Assembly: GCF_018070325.1 (NCBI RefSeq)
Contig: NZ_JAGPXY010000043.1
Coordinates: 1 to 54,192 of the forward strand
Direction: 5' to 3'
Source: Micromonospora sp. H61
Lineage (GTDB): Bacteria > Actinomycetota > Actinomycetes > Mycobacteriales > Micromonosporaceae
DNA: 54,192 nt
In this document: positions 1-8,089 of the stretch, in pieces
How positions within the stretch are numbered: the first letter of the stretch is position 1
How the letters are laid out: every line of letters starts with the position of its first letter
Position numbers and translations under genes: made by a program
Notes under the pieces: generated by a model
Database searches by the model: none
Seen by the model: only the letters and a program-made list of their open reading frames with translations
What the model was told of the DNA's origin: nothing

Positions 1-1
1 C

Positions 2-370
2 TGGGTGGAGCGGCGTCCCGGCACCGACGCACGCAGCCGCGCCCTGCACCTCACCACCGACGGCACGGCGGCGGCCGCCCGTACCCTGCGCGCCCGGCAG
101 GAGGTGCTGACCGCGCTGCTCGCCCCGCTGACCGTCGAGCAGCGCGCCCAGCTCGCCGACATCGCCCGCGCCCTGCTGCACGACGAGGTGGCCGACGCCG
201 CCAGCCTGGCCCACCTCTGCCGGCTCTGCGACCGCGCCCGCTGCCCACAGTGCCCGGTCCATGCCGGCTTCCAGGAGTTGACGGCAGCGTGCGGGGGATC
301 AGATCAGGCCGTTCCTACCGGCGACGGCCCCGACGGGCGGGGGAGCGGGCCGGCTGACGGACCGGGGTGA
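2..370 (+). CDS. MarR-family regulator, C-terminal part (5' end outside window)
   Basis: The reading frame is open from base 2, so the start and most of the DNA-binding domain lie upstream of the window. The visible 122 residues begin in the winged-helix wing (VERRPGTDARSRALHLT, typical of MarR proteins), continue through the long C-terminal dimerisation helix (LTVEQRAQLADIARAL) and end in a Cys-rich tail (LCRLCDRARCPQCPVH). MarR proteins are dimeric ligand- or redox-responsive repressors. The Cys cluster could bind metal or sense redox state, which is inference. The 3' end overlaps the convergent pentapeptide-repeat gene by 56 bp. Confidence 0.8.
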   Translation, partial: WVERRPGTDARSRALHLTTDGTAAAARTLRARQEVLTALLAPLTVEQRAQLADIARALLHDEVADAASLAHLCRLCDRARCPQCPVHAGFQELTAACGGSDQAVPTGDGPDGRGSGPADGPG

Positions 371-1196
371 GCGGCAGCGCCGTCCAGTGCGCAGGCCGGG
401 TGAGCGTCTGCGACAGCCCCGTGTGGGTGTCACCCCGGGCGGCCTCCAGCTGGGTCTGGTGCAGGAAGAGCGTGCGCCGCAGGTCCGCGCCCCGCAGGTC
501 GGCGCCGCGCAGGTCCGCGCCGGTGACGTCGGCCAGGCCGAGGTCCGCTCCGCGCAGGTCGGCGCCGATGAGCAGCGCCCCGCGCAGGTTGGCCCGGCGG
601 AGGTCTACGCGGCGCAGGTCCACCCCGAGCAGGTGCGCTCCGCGCCGGTCGGCGCCGCCGGGGGCGCGGGCCGCGTCGCTGGCTTGGGACAGCAGCGGGT
701 TGACCCGGCTCCGATGGTCGGCGACGTCCACCGCGCGAAGCTGCGCCGGGTCCCCCTCGGTGAGCGTCAGCGTCTCGGCGCGGGCGCGTTCCAGCTCGGC
801 GCGCAGCTCGGCCGGCGGGCGCAGCGCCACCGCCTCGGTGAGGTACCAGAGCAGTTCGTGCAGCGGTCGCAGCACCGCGAACGCCTCCGCCATCGCCGGC
901 AACGTGTCCGGCGCGTCCCGCCAGTCCCGCCCGCCGAAGGTCACCTGGGCGACCTGCTGCCCGGCCCCGAAGCAGTCGAACACCGTGCAGCCGGGGAAAC
1001 CACGCTGCCGCAGCTCGGTGTGGATGCCGCAGCGGTGGTCGGGGCGCAGGTTGGGGCAGGGCGAGCCGGCCGGCTTGTCGATGGCGAAGTCCGCCGACGC
1101 GGCGAAGGCGGGCACCACGCAGCACAGCCCGAAGCAGCGTCCGCAGTCGGCGCGTAGCTGCGCCGCCCCGGACGGCGGTGCGGTGCGGTGCGACAC
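315..1196 (-). CDS. Cys-rich N-domain plus pentapeptide-repeat protein
   Basis: A 293-residue protein starting at GTG 1196, chosen because AGGAGG lies 8 nt upstream (1205-1210); the longer frame would run into the upstream gene. Residues 15-80 hold eight Cys (C18, C21, C25, C26, C47, C56, C70, C75) in a compact CxxCxxxCC...C...C...C...C pattern that looks like a metal or Fe-S site. The middle part is helical (ELRAELERARAETL). Residues about 185-245 are pentapeptide repeats of the A(D/N)LxG type (GADLRGADL, TGADLRGADLRGADL), which fold as a right-handed beta helix. The function is unknown. The Cys-rich part suggests a redox or metal role, but this is inference. Confidence 0.8.
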   Translation of the reverse strand: MSHRTAPPSGAAQLRADCGRCFGLCCVVPAFAASADFAIDKPAGSPCPNLRPDHRCGIHTELRQRGFPGCTVFDCFGAGQQVAQVTFGGRDWRDAPDTLPAMAEAFAVLRPLHELLWYLTEAVALRPPAELRAELERARAETLTLTEGDPAQLRAVDVADHRSRVNPLLSQASDAARAPGGADRRGAHLLGVDLRRVDLRRANLRGALLIGADLRGADLGLADVTGADLRGADLRGADLRRTLFLHQTQLEAARGDTHTGLSQTLTRPAHWTALPLTPVRQPARSPARRGRRR

Positions 1197-1204
1197 GCCG
1201 ACGG

Positions 1205-1210
1205 TCCTCC
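1205..1210 (-). promoter_or_regulatory. Shine-Dalgarno AGGAGG deciding the start at 1196
   Basis: A perfect AGGAGG on the minus strand, 8 nt before GTG 1196. It favours this start over the ATG at 1325, which would overlap the end of the upstream gene at 1270. Confidence 0.75.
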
Positions 1211-1269
1211 TGACGATCAGGGTTGGGCCACCATTGTTTCCTGTGCCGCACCCACGGGTCGGTCGGGGG

Positions 1270-2367
1270 TCACCGTGCGTGCGTGTCACCGGCCGTCGCG
1301 GGGCGCGGCGCCGGGGTGCGGGCATCGCCCGGTGGCGGCACCAGTCGGCGGACGTCCCGCTCGCCGTCGTCGTGCCCGTACTTCTGGTCGAAGTGCCGTT
1401 TCACCACGGCGACCGGCGTACGGTCCCCGTCGGAGGGCTCGGCCAGGGCGAACACCCCGGGCGCCGCCCCGGGCGCGCGGGGCGGCAGCACGGCTCGCAC
1501 CGACAGCGGCCCGGTCACCCGGAACCCCCGGCAGTCGACGTAGTGCTGCCCGTCCACCGTCACGAACGGCACGCGTACCTCGACCACGTCCGACTCGTCG
1601 TGGCGCAGCGTGACCATGACCGACCAGTACCGTTCCAGGTCGAGGGTGGCCTGCTCGTGCTCCCACAGCTCCTCGAACCGGGCGTGCACGAACCCGCCCC
1701 ACGGGCTGTCCATGTCCACCTCGAGCTGCGGCACGTTGAACGACAACTTCCCGATCGGGAAGAACGAGATCAGCGCCCGCCCGTCCCACTGGTAGAGCTG
1801 GATCGACGGGGACGCGTCGTAGAGCCGGACCTGTAGGCGGTGGCGCAGCCGCGAGTCGAGCGCGTCGGCGAAAGCGGCCAGGTGGCGCAGGTTGGTGCGG
1901 ATCTGTCGGGGCACGTCCACCCGTTGCCGTTCCAGCTCCTCGGAGCGCTGCTGGGCGGCGGTGCAGTCGGGGTCGAGCAGGAGCAACTGCACCTGGGCAC
2001 CGTTGGCGAGCGCCGCTCGCACCGCGCTCAGCGTCTCCTCACGGTGCCGTTGCTCCAGCAGGATCGTCCAGGTGTCGAGGATGCGCACCCGACGGCCGGA
2101 GCGGTGCAGCCGCGTCACGAACGCCTGTTGGTCGAAGCTGAGGTGCTCCTGCACCCGCGCCTTGCGGGCCTCTTCGAACAACGGGTCGAAGATGACGTAC
2201 GAGATGGCCGCGAGGACCACGCTGGCCCCGAGGTTGAGCAGCAGGTCGCTGAGGAAGCCGGTGCTGCGCCAGGCGGCCAGCAGCATGACGACGGCGATCG
2301 CGAAGAGTGCCCCACCGACGACGAAGGCCCGTCGTTGCCGCCCGCCCCGACCAGCCCACCCGGGCAT
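1270..2367 (-). CDS. Two-TM membrane protein with cytoplasmic DUF5919-like domain
   Basis: A 365-residue protein starting at ATG 2367, preceded by a purine-rich GGAAGGGGA; the frame stays open further upstream but that part looks non-coding. A basic N-terminus is followed by two hydrophobic helices (about residues 15-35, AFVVGGALFAIAVVMLLAAW, and 43-62, LNLGASVVLAAISYVIF). The cytoplasmic remainder (RVRILDTWTILLEQ; GAQVQLLLLDPDC; the Arg-rich DVPRQIRTNLRHL) resembles the phospholipase-D-like/DUF5919 fold seen in actinobacterial regulatory proteins. I see no HxKx4D catalytic motif. The acidic, Pro-rich C-terminus is probably disordered. It is 73 bp upstream of the pentapeptide-repeat gene on the same strand and may be co-transcribed. 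Function unknown. Confidence 0.7.
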   Translation of the reverse strand: MPGWAGRGGRQRRAFVVGGALFAIAVVMLLAAWRSTGFLSDLLLNLGASVVLAAISYVIFDPLFEEARKARVQEHLSFDQQAFVTRLHRSGRRVRILDTWTILLEQRHREETLSAVRAALANGAQVQLLLLDPDCTAAQQRSEELERQRVDVPRQIRTNLRHLAAFADALDSRLRHRLQVRLYDASPSIQLYQWDGRALISFFPIGKLSFNVPQLEVDMDSPWGGFVHARFEELWEHEQATLDLERYWSVMVTLRHDESDVVEVRVPFVTVDGQHYVDCRGFRVTGPLSVRAVLPPRAPGAAPGVFALAEPSDGDRTPVAVVKRHFDQKYGHDDGERDVRRLVPPPGDARTPAPRPATAGDTHAR

Positions 2368-2608
2368 CCGGTCCCCTTCCGCCGTCGGTCGGCCCCACCG
2401 CCGCTTGCTGATCACCGGAGTTCGGAGGATACGTGCCCGCTTTGCTGGACGCTGTCCCGTTCTCCGAGCGGCTGGTTCACCGCTCGGAGCCGCTCCACCG
2501 CTCATAGGGTGACGGTAACGGAGTCGTGCGACCACGGAGGGTGGCGGGGTGGACAAGAGTGAACGCGAGCAGGCGCTCCACACTGGCCTGACCACTGAAC
2601 GCTGCTGG

Positions 2609-3415
2609 TCAGACGGATCGCCAGTCGTCGTTCGTCAACGCCGCGGCCTGCGGACCCATCAGCAACATGCCCCCGTCGACCGGCCATGACGCGCCGGTGA
2701 CGTAGCTGGCGGCGGGGGAGGCGAGCAACGCCACCACGGCGGCCACCTCCCGGGCGTCGCCCGGCCGCCCCAGCGGCACGCCGGGCCGTTCCTGGGTGAA
2801 CGGGTCGACATCCTCCTGACCGGTCATCGGCGTGGCGATCTCGCCCGGGGCGACGGCGTTGACGGTGATTCCGTCGGCGGCCAGTTCCTGGGCCATCACC
2901 CGGGTCAGCAGCCCGAGCCCGCCCTTCGCGGCGCAGTACGCGGCGGAGCCCACCCGGGGCGCGTGCTCGTGCACGCTGGTGATGTTGATGATCCGCCCGC
3001 CGGCGCCGGTGGCCCGCATCCGTCGCGCGGCCCGCTGGGCGCACAGAAATGGCGCGTCCAGGTCGACGGCGAGCACCTCGCGCCACTGCTCCCACCCGGT
3101 GTCGACGAACGGCGTCGAGGCCCCGGTGCCGGCGTTGTTGACCAGAACCCCGATGCCGCCCAGCCGGTCGGCCAACTCGTCCACCACCGCCGCCGCGTCC
3201 GGCAGTCGGGTCAGGTCCACCTCGGCGACCTCGCAACGTCGTCCTGTCGCGCGGACCTCGGTGGCCGTCCGCTCCGCGCCGTCGGGGTCGCCGTACCAGG
3301 TGATGCCGATCTCGAAGCCGGCCTTTGCCAGCGCCACCGCGCAGGCCTTGCCGATGCCGGAGTCCGCACCGGTGACGACGGCGATCCTCGGGTAGTTCTC
3401 GTATCGCTGTGGCAT
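2609..3415 (-). CDS. SDR-family NAD(P)-dependent oxidoreductase
   Basis: A 268-residue classical short-chain dehydrogenase/reductase. The Rossmann nucleotide loop is TGADSGIG near residue 15, followed by NNAG (about 92), the catalytic Ser in NITSV, Tyr-x3-Lys in YCAAKGG (about 158-162) and the C-terminal PVDGG. It oxidises or reduces a carbonyl/alcohol pair; the substrate cannot be told. ATG 3415 sits divergent from the MBL hydrolase gene with about 80 bp between them, so the two may share a regulatory region. Confidence 0.88.
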   Translation of the reverse strand: MPQRYENYPRIAVVTGADSGIGKACAVALAKAGFEIGITWYGDPDGAERTATEVRATGRRCEVAEVDLTRLPDAAAVVDELADRLGGIGVLVNNAGTGASTPFVDTGWEQWREVLAVDLDAPFLCAQRAARRMRATGAGGRIINITSVHEHAPRVGSAAYCAAKGGLGLLTRVMAQELAADGITVNAVAPGEIATPMTGQEDVDPFTQERPGVPLGRPGDAREVAAVVALLASPAASYVTGASWPVDGGMLLMGPQAAALTNDDWRSV

Positions 3416-3494
3416 GCTGCCGCACTACCCCGGCAGGGCCGGCCCAACCGCCACGAGGACCACTGCTCATCTGCCGGCGGCGTACCGTCGCCTG

Positions 3495-4097
3495 ATGCGG
3501 ATCACCCGATTCACGCACGCCTGTGTCCGCGTCGAGCACGACGGCGGGGTGCTGGTCGTCGACCCGGGGACGTGGAGCGAGCCGCGGGCCCTGGTCGGCG
3601 CGGACGCCGTCCTCGTCACCCACGAGCACACCGACCACATAGACGTGTTGCGGCTCGCCGGTCTCGGTGTCCCCGTGTACGCGCCGGAGGGCGCCCGCCT
3701 GCCGGATCTCGCCCCGCTGCCGGTGACCCGGGTCCGTGCGGGCGAGCGGTTCACGGCGGCCGGCATTCCGGTCAGCGCGCACGGCGGCCGGCACGCCGCG
3801 ATCCACGAGGGGCAGCCCGACTGCGCGAACCTCGGCTACCTGATCGGCGGCGAGCTCTACCACCCGGGCGACGCCCTGCACGTGCCGGACGAGCCGGTAC
3901 GCACCCTGCTCGTCCCGGCCCACGGGTCCTGGCTGCGCCTCGACGAGGCGATCCGGTTCGCCGGCGCCGTGGGCGCGGCGGCGGCGCACCCGATCCACGA
4001 CGCGCAGCTCAACGACCGCGGCCTGGCCGGTGTCGCGGGTTGGTTCGCCGAGACGATCCCCGGCTACCGTCACCTGCTGCCCGGCGACACCGCCTGA
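3495..4097 (+). CDS. MBL-fold metallo-hydrolase
   Basis: A 200-residue protein with the metallo-beta-lactamase fold of the UlaG/YycJ-like type. Metal ligands are visible as HxHxDH (THEHTDHID, about residues 40-48), followed by a short GG-H region and late His residues (VPAHGSW, AAHPIHDAQ). Start ATG 3495 was chosen because MRITRFTHACVRVE is where the fold begins; no good ribosome-binding site is visible, so it may be leaderless. Substrate unknown. Its 3' end overlaps the convergent B3/B4 gene by 28 bp. Confidence 0.82.
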   Translation: MRITRFTHACVRVEHDGGVLVVDPGTWSEPRALVGADAVLVTHEHTDHIDVLRLAGLGVPVYAPEGARLPDLAPLPVTRVRAGERFTAAGIPVSAHGGRHAAIHEGQPDCANLGYLIGGELYHPGDALHVPDEPVRTLLVPAHGSWLRLDEAIRFAGAVGAAAAHPIHDAQLNDRGLAGVAGWFAETIPGYRHLLPGDTA

Positions 4098-4810
4098 CCC
4101 CTGTCGTCGCCCGCCGCCGGGGTGCGGAAACGCGGCGCGGCGGCGGTGAGCACCGCGGTCGCTGTCGGGGCGGCCCACCCGTCGGTCAGCTCCGTCACCA
4201 GGTCGGTGACCAGTCGGGTCACGGCCGGCCCGCCACCCGGGTGCAGCGCCTCGGCGACGATCAGCACCGACGAGGTGCCCGCCCGCACCGCCGACCAGCC
4301 GCTCTGCCGGTTCGTCCACCGTCGGGCGTGTGCCCGCCCGGCGGAGTCGACGAAGGTCACCTCGCCCGGCTCGGGATGCTCGGTGTCGCCGGCGAAACTC
4401 AGGTACGCCTCGTCGCCGTGCGCCGGCCGGACCACCAGGTCGCCGTCGACCCGGTCCAGGTCGAGCGCCGCGACCGGGATGGCGTACGCGGCCGAGATGG
4501 CGTTGCAGAGATCGACGAGCGGGTGCACCCGGGGCAACTCGCCGTCCAGGCGTAGCCGGCGCAGCAGCGCCTCGGCGGCGCACCGGTACCTGGTGGGCCG
4601 CAGCCCCATCGCCGCGTACGCCCGCCGCCACGCCTGGATCTCCGGGAACCCGCTCTCGGCCCCACCGGCCAACCGCCGCCGCGCCTCGGCGAGATGAGCG
4701 GCCGTGCGTGCCGTCACGTCGACGGTGGCGGTGATCCCGGCGGCCTGCACCACACCGGCGACCAGGTCGGGGTACGCGTCGCGAAGCCGCGGGGAGTGTT
4801 CGAAGTACAC
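4070..4810 (-). CDS. B3/B4 tRNA-synthetase-like domain protein
   Basis: A 246-residue free-standing homologue of the B3/B4 domain of phenylalanyl-tRNA synthetase beta chain, the domain that edits or binds mischarged tRNA. Landmarks are WRRAYAAMGLRPTRYRCAAEALLRR and HPLVDLCNAISAAYAIPVAALD, both typical of this family. It starts at GTG 4810, only 7 bp after the LysE exporter stop, so the two are an operon. The pairing of an amino-acid exporter with a tRNA-editing-like domain, next to a divergent MocR regulator, suggests handling of unusual or excess amino acids (inference). Confidence 0.82.
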   Translation of the reverse strand: MYFEHSPRLRDAYPDLVAGVVQAAGITATVDVTARTAAHLAEARRRLAGGAESGFPEIQAWRRAYAAMGLRPTRYRCAAEALLRRLRLDGELPRVHPLVDLCNAISAAYAIPVAALDLDRVDGDLVVRPAHGDEAYLSFAGDTEHPEPGEVTFVDSAGRAHARRWTNRQSGWSAVRAGTSSVLIVAEALHPGGGPAVTRLVTDLVTELTDGWAAPTATAVLTAAAPRFRTPAAGDDRGQAVSPGSR

Positions 4811-4817
4811 GGTGGTC

Positions 4818-5429
4818 CTATCGTTCGGTGAGGGCGAGGGTCACGCCGAGCGCGACGAACGTGCCGGCGGCGGATCGGCGCAGCCAGTCGGTGACCCGGG
4901 GTCGGGTCAGCACCCGGTCGCGTACCCGGGCCGCGAAGATGCCGTAGCCGCTGAACACCACGAAGGTGAGCAGCATGAACACCGCGCCGCAGCCGAGCAT
5001 CGCCCGGGTCGAGCCCGGCGCCGTGGTGTCCACGAACTGCGGCAGGAACGCGACGAAGAACATCGTCGGCTTCGGGTTGAGCAGGTTGACCAGCACCCCG
5101 GAGACGATCACCCGGATCGCCGAGCGGGGCGGGGCGTCGGTGGTCACCGCGAAGGCGTCGCGGTCGCGTGCCATCGACCAGGCCAGGTAGAGCAGGTAGC
5201 CGACGCCGAGGTAGCGGACGGTCTCGAACGCCACGGCGCTGGTCTGCATCAGCGCGGCCAGCCCGGTCATCGCGGCCAGCAGATGCGGCAACGTCCCCAG
5301 CGTGCAGGCGAACGCGGCCAGCACCCCGGCCCGCGCACCCCGCGACAGGCCGGCGGAGAGCGTGAAGATCACCCCGGTGCCGGGGGTGACCACCACGATC
5401 AGCGTGGTGATCAGGAATGGGATGGTCAC
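4818..5429 (-). CDS. LysE-family translocator (amino-acid exporter)
   Basis: A 203-residue membrane protein starting at GTG 5429, chosen because GGAGG lies 6 nt upstream. It shows the LysE/RhtB signature VVTPGTGVIFTLSAGLSRG near the N-terminus, six predicted helices, and the conserved LLNPKPTMFFVAFLPQFVD around the centre. It exports amino acids or related small solutes across the cytoplasmic membrane by a proton-linked mechanism (family knowledge). The divergent MocR regulator starts 62 bp away and probably controls it. Confidence 0.87.
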   Translation of the reverse strand: MTIPFLITTLIVVVTPGTGVIFTLSAGLSRGARAGVLAAFACTLGTLPHLLAAMTGLAALMQTSAVAFETVRYLGVGYLLYLAWSMARDRDAFAVTTDAPPRSAIRVIVSGVLVNLLNPKPTMFFVAFLPQFVDTTAPGSTRAMLGCGAVFMLLTFVVFSGYGIFAARVRDRVLTRPRVTDWLRRSAAGTFVALGVTLALTER

Positions 5430-5491
5430 GATCGTCCTCCGGCGGAGTTGGCAGGTCTGGCTCCCGCTCACTCTGCTGCCACAATGGTCCG
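5430..5491. promoter_or_regulatory. Divergent control region between LysE and MocR genes
   Basis: This 62-bp gap must hold the promoters of both the exporter (minus strand) and the PLP-dependent MocR regulator (plus strand). MocR regulators commonly bind such intergenic DNA and act on the divergent gene. I could not pick a convincing operator repeat by eye. Confidence 0.45.
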
Positions 5492-6973
5492 ATGGGCAGA
5501 GCCAAAGCGACTGCGTCCGAGAGGTCCATATCGGCCGGATCCGACTTCCTGCACCTGACCATCACCGACGCGACGCCGGGCGGGCGCGCCGACTGGCTGA
5601 CCGACCGGCTGCGGCAGGCCATCGCCGAGGGCCGGGTGCCGGTCGGTGACCGGCTGCCCCCGACCCGGGTGCTCGCCGCCGACCTCGGTGTCTCCCGGGG
5701 CGTGGTCACCGAGGCGTACCAGCGCCTGACCGAGGAGGGGCACATCGCCGGTCGGGGCCGGGCCGGCACTGTCGTCGTCGCCGCGCCGGCCGCGCCCACA
5801 CCCACCCCGACCGTCGCGCCGGCACCGGTCACGACCTTCCCGCCGGCACCGGGCACCGACATCTTCGACGCGGTACGCGCGGCGCACGCGACAATCGACC
5901 TGACGCCCGGCGTACCCGATCTGGCTGCCTTTCCCCGCGCGGACTGGCTGCGCGCCGAACGGAGCGTGCTGCGCCACCTCGCCGCGGCCGACCTCGGCTA
6001 CGGCGACCCCTGTGGCACGCCCGCGCTGCGACAGGCCGTCGCCGCCTGGCTGGCCCGCAACCGCGGCATCAGCGTCGACCCCACCGAGGTGATCATCGTG
6101 GCCGGCGTCTCCCAGGCGCTCGGGCTGCTCGCCCAGGCACTCACCGCCGCCGGCGGCGACCGGATCGCCGACGCGGACCCGGGCTCGCGCGGGGTGCGCC
6201 CGCACCTGACCACCTGGCGGAGGGCCACCCCGCCGAGCAGCGGCGACGACGCCGGGCTGCGGGTCGACGAGTTGACCGCCAGCGGCGTGCCGGCCGTGAT
6301 GCTCACCCCCGCGCACCAGTTCCCGACCGGCGTGGTGCTCGACGGTGACCGCCGCCGCCAAGTCGTCGCCTGGGCCCGGGCCGGCGGCCTGATCATCGAG
6401 GACGACTACGACGCCGAGCACCGCTACGACCGTCCCCCGGTGCCGGCGCTACGCGGTCTGCTGCCCGAGCAGGTCTGCTACGCCGGCAGCGTCTCCAAAC
6501 TGCTCGCCCCCGCCCTGCGGGTCGGCTGGCTGCTCGTGCCGCCGCGACTGCGCGAGGCGGTGGTGGCCGCCAAGCGCAACGCCGACCTGGGCAACGCCGT
6601 GCTACCGCAACTGGTGCTGGCGGAGCTGATGACCTCCGGCGCCTTCGAGCGGCACCTGCGGCTGCTGCGCCGGCGACACATCCGCCGGCGGGACGCGATG
6701 ATCACCGCGCTGGCCCGGGCGTTGCCGTCGGCGACGGTGCACGGCGCCGCCGCCGGCCTGCACCTGATGATCACGCTGGACGACACAGTGGTCGACACCG
6801 AGTTGGCGGCGGCGACGCTGGCGCGCGGGGTGAAGGTGCAACCGCTGTCCTGGCACTGCCAACAGCCGTACCGGCCCGGCCTCGTGCTGGGCTACGCGGC
6901 CCGTACGTCCACCGAGATCTCCGACGGCGTCGCCGCTGTCGCCGCCGCCCTCCGCCACGTCCAACGGCCCTGA
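5492..6973 (+). CDS. MocR/GabR-type PLP-dependent transcription regulator
   Basis: A 493-residue two-domain regulator. Residues about 25-95 are a GntR winged helix (LRQAIAEGRVPVGDRLPPTR, DLGVSRGVVTEAYQRL). A Pro/Thr-rich linker is followed by a fold-type I aminotransferase domain: TPAHQFPTG, the cofactor-binding EDDYDAEHRYD, and the Schiff-base lysine in GSVSKLLAPALRVGW. Start ATG 5492 is consistent with the N-terminal GntR domain. MocR proteins use PLP with an amino-acid ligand as a sensor. The divergent LysE/B3-B4 operon is the likely target. Confidence 0.9.
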   Translation: MGRAKATASERSISAGSDFLHLTITDATPGGRADWLTDRLRQAIAEGRVPVGDRLPPTRVLAADLGVSRGVVTEAYQRLTEEGHIAGRGRAGTVVVAAPAAPTPTPTVAPAPVTTFPPAPGTDIFDAVRAAHATIDLTPGVPDLAAFPRADWLRAERSVLRHLAAADLGYGDPCGTPALRQAVAAWLARNRGISVDPTEVIIVAGVSQALGLLAQALTAAGGDRIADADPGSRGVRPHLTTWRRATPPSSGDDAGLRVDELTASGVPAVMLTPAHQFPTGVVLDGDRRRQVVAWARAGGLIIEDDYDAEHRYDRPPVPALRGLLPEQVCYAGSVSKLLAPALRVGWLLVPPRLREAVVAAKRNADLGNAVLPQLVLAELMTSGAFERHLRLLRRRHIRRRDAMITALARALPSATVHGAAAGLHLMITLDDTVVDTELAAATLARGVKVQPLSWHCQQPYRPGLVLGYAARTSTEISDGVAAVAAALRHVQRP

Positions 6974-7573
6974 GCAGGGGGGTGGGTGCAGGGGACATGT
7001 CAGCGGTGGCGGACGTGTCGGTCGCCGTCATATCTGGTGTGGTCTATGTCACGGTAGCTTCGGCGCACGCCGACGCCCCCGTTGGCGCTGCCGAGGAGAG
7101 CGCCCATGCCCCCACCGCTGAAAGCCGCCACCACCCTCGCGGCCGTGCTCCTGTTGATCCTGACCGCTGCGGCACCCGCCCACGCCGTCAACCCATCCAC
7201 CAAGCCCCCGGTCTCCGGATTGCTGGGCACCTACAACGTCTCCGGCGTCTACGTCGCCGGGGTCTCCTCCGGTGGCTACATGGCCACCCAACTGCACGTC
7301 GCCTACTCGTCCCGGATCCGGGGAGCGGCCGTCTTCGCCGCCGGGCCGTACTACTGCTCCCAGGACACCGTCGCCCAGGCGGTCTACGGCTGCGGCGACA
7401 ACCGGTACCCGACCAACGTGTCCGCGCTGCAGGTGTACACCCGGACCTGGGCGTCGTACGGCTGGGTCTACCCGGTCGGCAACCTCTCCGGCGACCCGGT
7501 GTACGTGTTCCACGGCGGCAACGACACCACGGTCAAGAAGTCCGTCACCGACGACCTGGTCCGCTACCGGTAT

Positions 7574-7616
7574 GCGGGCCAGTGCTCCGCCCTTCAGGGC
7601 GGGGGTGGAGGCCCGC
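7574..7616. repeat. IS left-end hairpin structure
   Basis: Nested inverted repeats: outer arms GCGGGCC (7574-7580) and GGCCCGC (7610-7616), inner arms CCGCCC (7587-7592) and GGGCGG (7597-7602) around TTCA. Y1 transposases recognise such subterminal hairpins in single-stranded DNA. Confidence 0.7.
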
Positions 7617-7647
7617 GCTGGGAGGGCCGTCAGGCCCGAGCAGTGCC

Positions 7648-8064
7648 TTAAGCCGGACGGTTCTGCTGCTCGATGTACTGCTTCACGACATTCAGCGGGG
7701 CCCCTCCCACGGAGCCCGCGAAGTACGAGCCCGACCAGAGTTTGTTGGCCCGGTAGTAGTGGCGTACGAGGTCGGGGAACTCCTGCCGCAGGCGGCGCGA
7801 CGACACGCCCTTGAGGCTGTTGACCAGCCGGGCCACGGCCACTTTGGGCGGGTAGTTGACCAGCAGATGCACGTGGTTGTTCTCGCCGTTGAACTCGACC
7901 AGCTCGGCCTCGAAGTCGCGGCACACGTCTCGCATGATCTGTTCCATCCGGGACAGGTGCCGGTCGCCGAACACCTTGTGCCGGAACTTCGTCACGAAGA
8001 CCAAATGAACATGCATCGCAAAAATACAGTGCCTACCAGTGCGGATGCCTTCAAGTTCTGCCAT
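7648..8064 (-). CDS. tnpA: IS200/IS605 TnpA, Y1 HUH transposase
   Basis: A 138-residue single-strand transposase of normal length for the family. The HUH motif is H64-V65-H66 in NNHVHLL, and the catalytic tyrosine is Y130 in VVKQYIEQQ. The conserved FVTKFRHKVF strand and the SxRRLRQEFP region are present. It starts at ATG 8064, just upstream of and divergent from tnpB. It cuts and rejoins single-stranded element ends through a 5'-phosphotyrosine link (family knowledge). It appears intact. Confidence 0.92.
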   Translation of the reverse strand: MAELEGIRTGRHCIFAMHVHLVFVTKFRHKVFGDRHLSRMEQIMRDVCRDFEAELVEFNGENNHVHLLVNYPPKVAVARLVNSLKGVSSRRLRQEFPDLVRHYYRANKLWSGSYFAGSVGGAPLNVVKQYIEQQNRPA

Positions 8065-8089
8065 AAACCAATATGGTACGGTGCTTCCC

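Noticed and set aside
387..1157. Long plus-strand frames across the pentapeptide-repeat gene, with a repeat-like pattern at 480-620
   Set aside because: They mirror the codon pattern of the minus-strand gene, which has clear Cys and pentapeptide motifs and a good AGGAGG. The DNA repeat is the coding shadow of the pentapeptides, not a CRISPR array.
2502..4631. A 709-codon minus-strand frame
   Set aside because: It runs through the SDR, MBL and B3/B4 genes in another frame. The three known families explain this DNA better.
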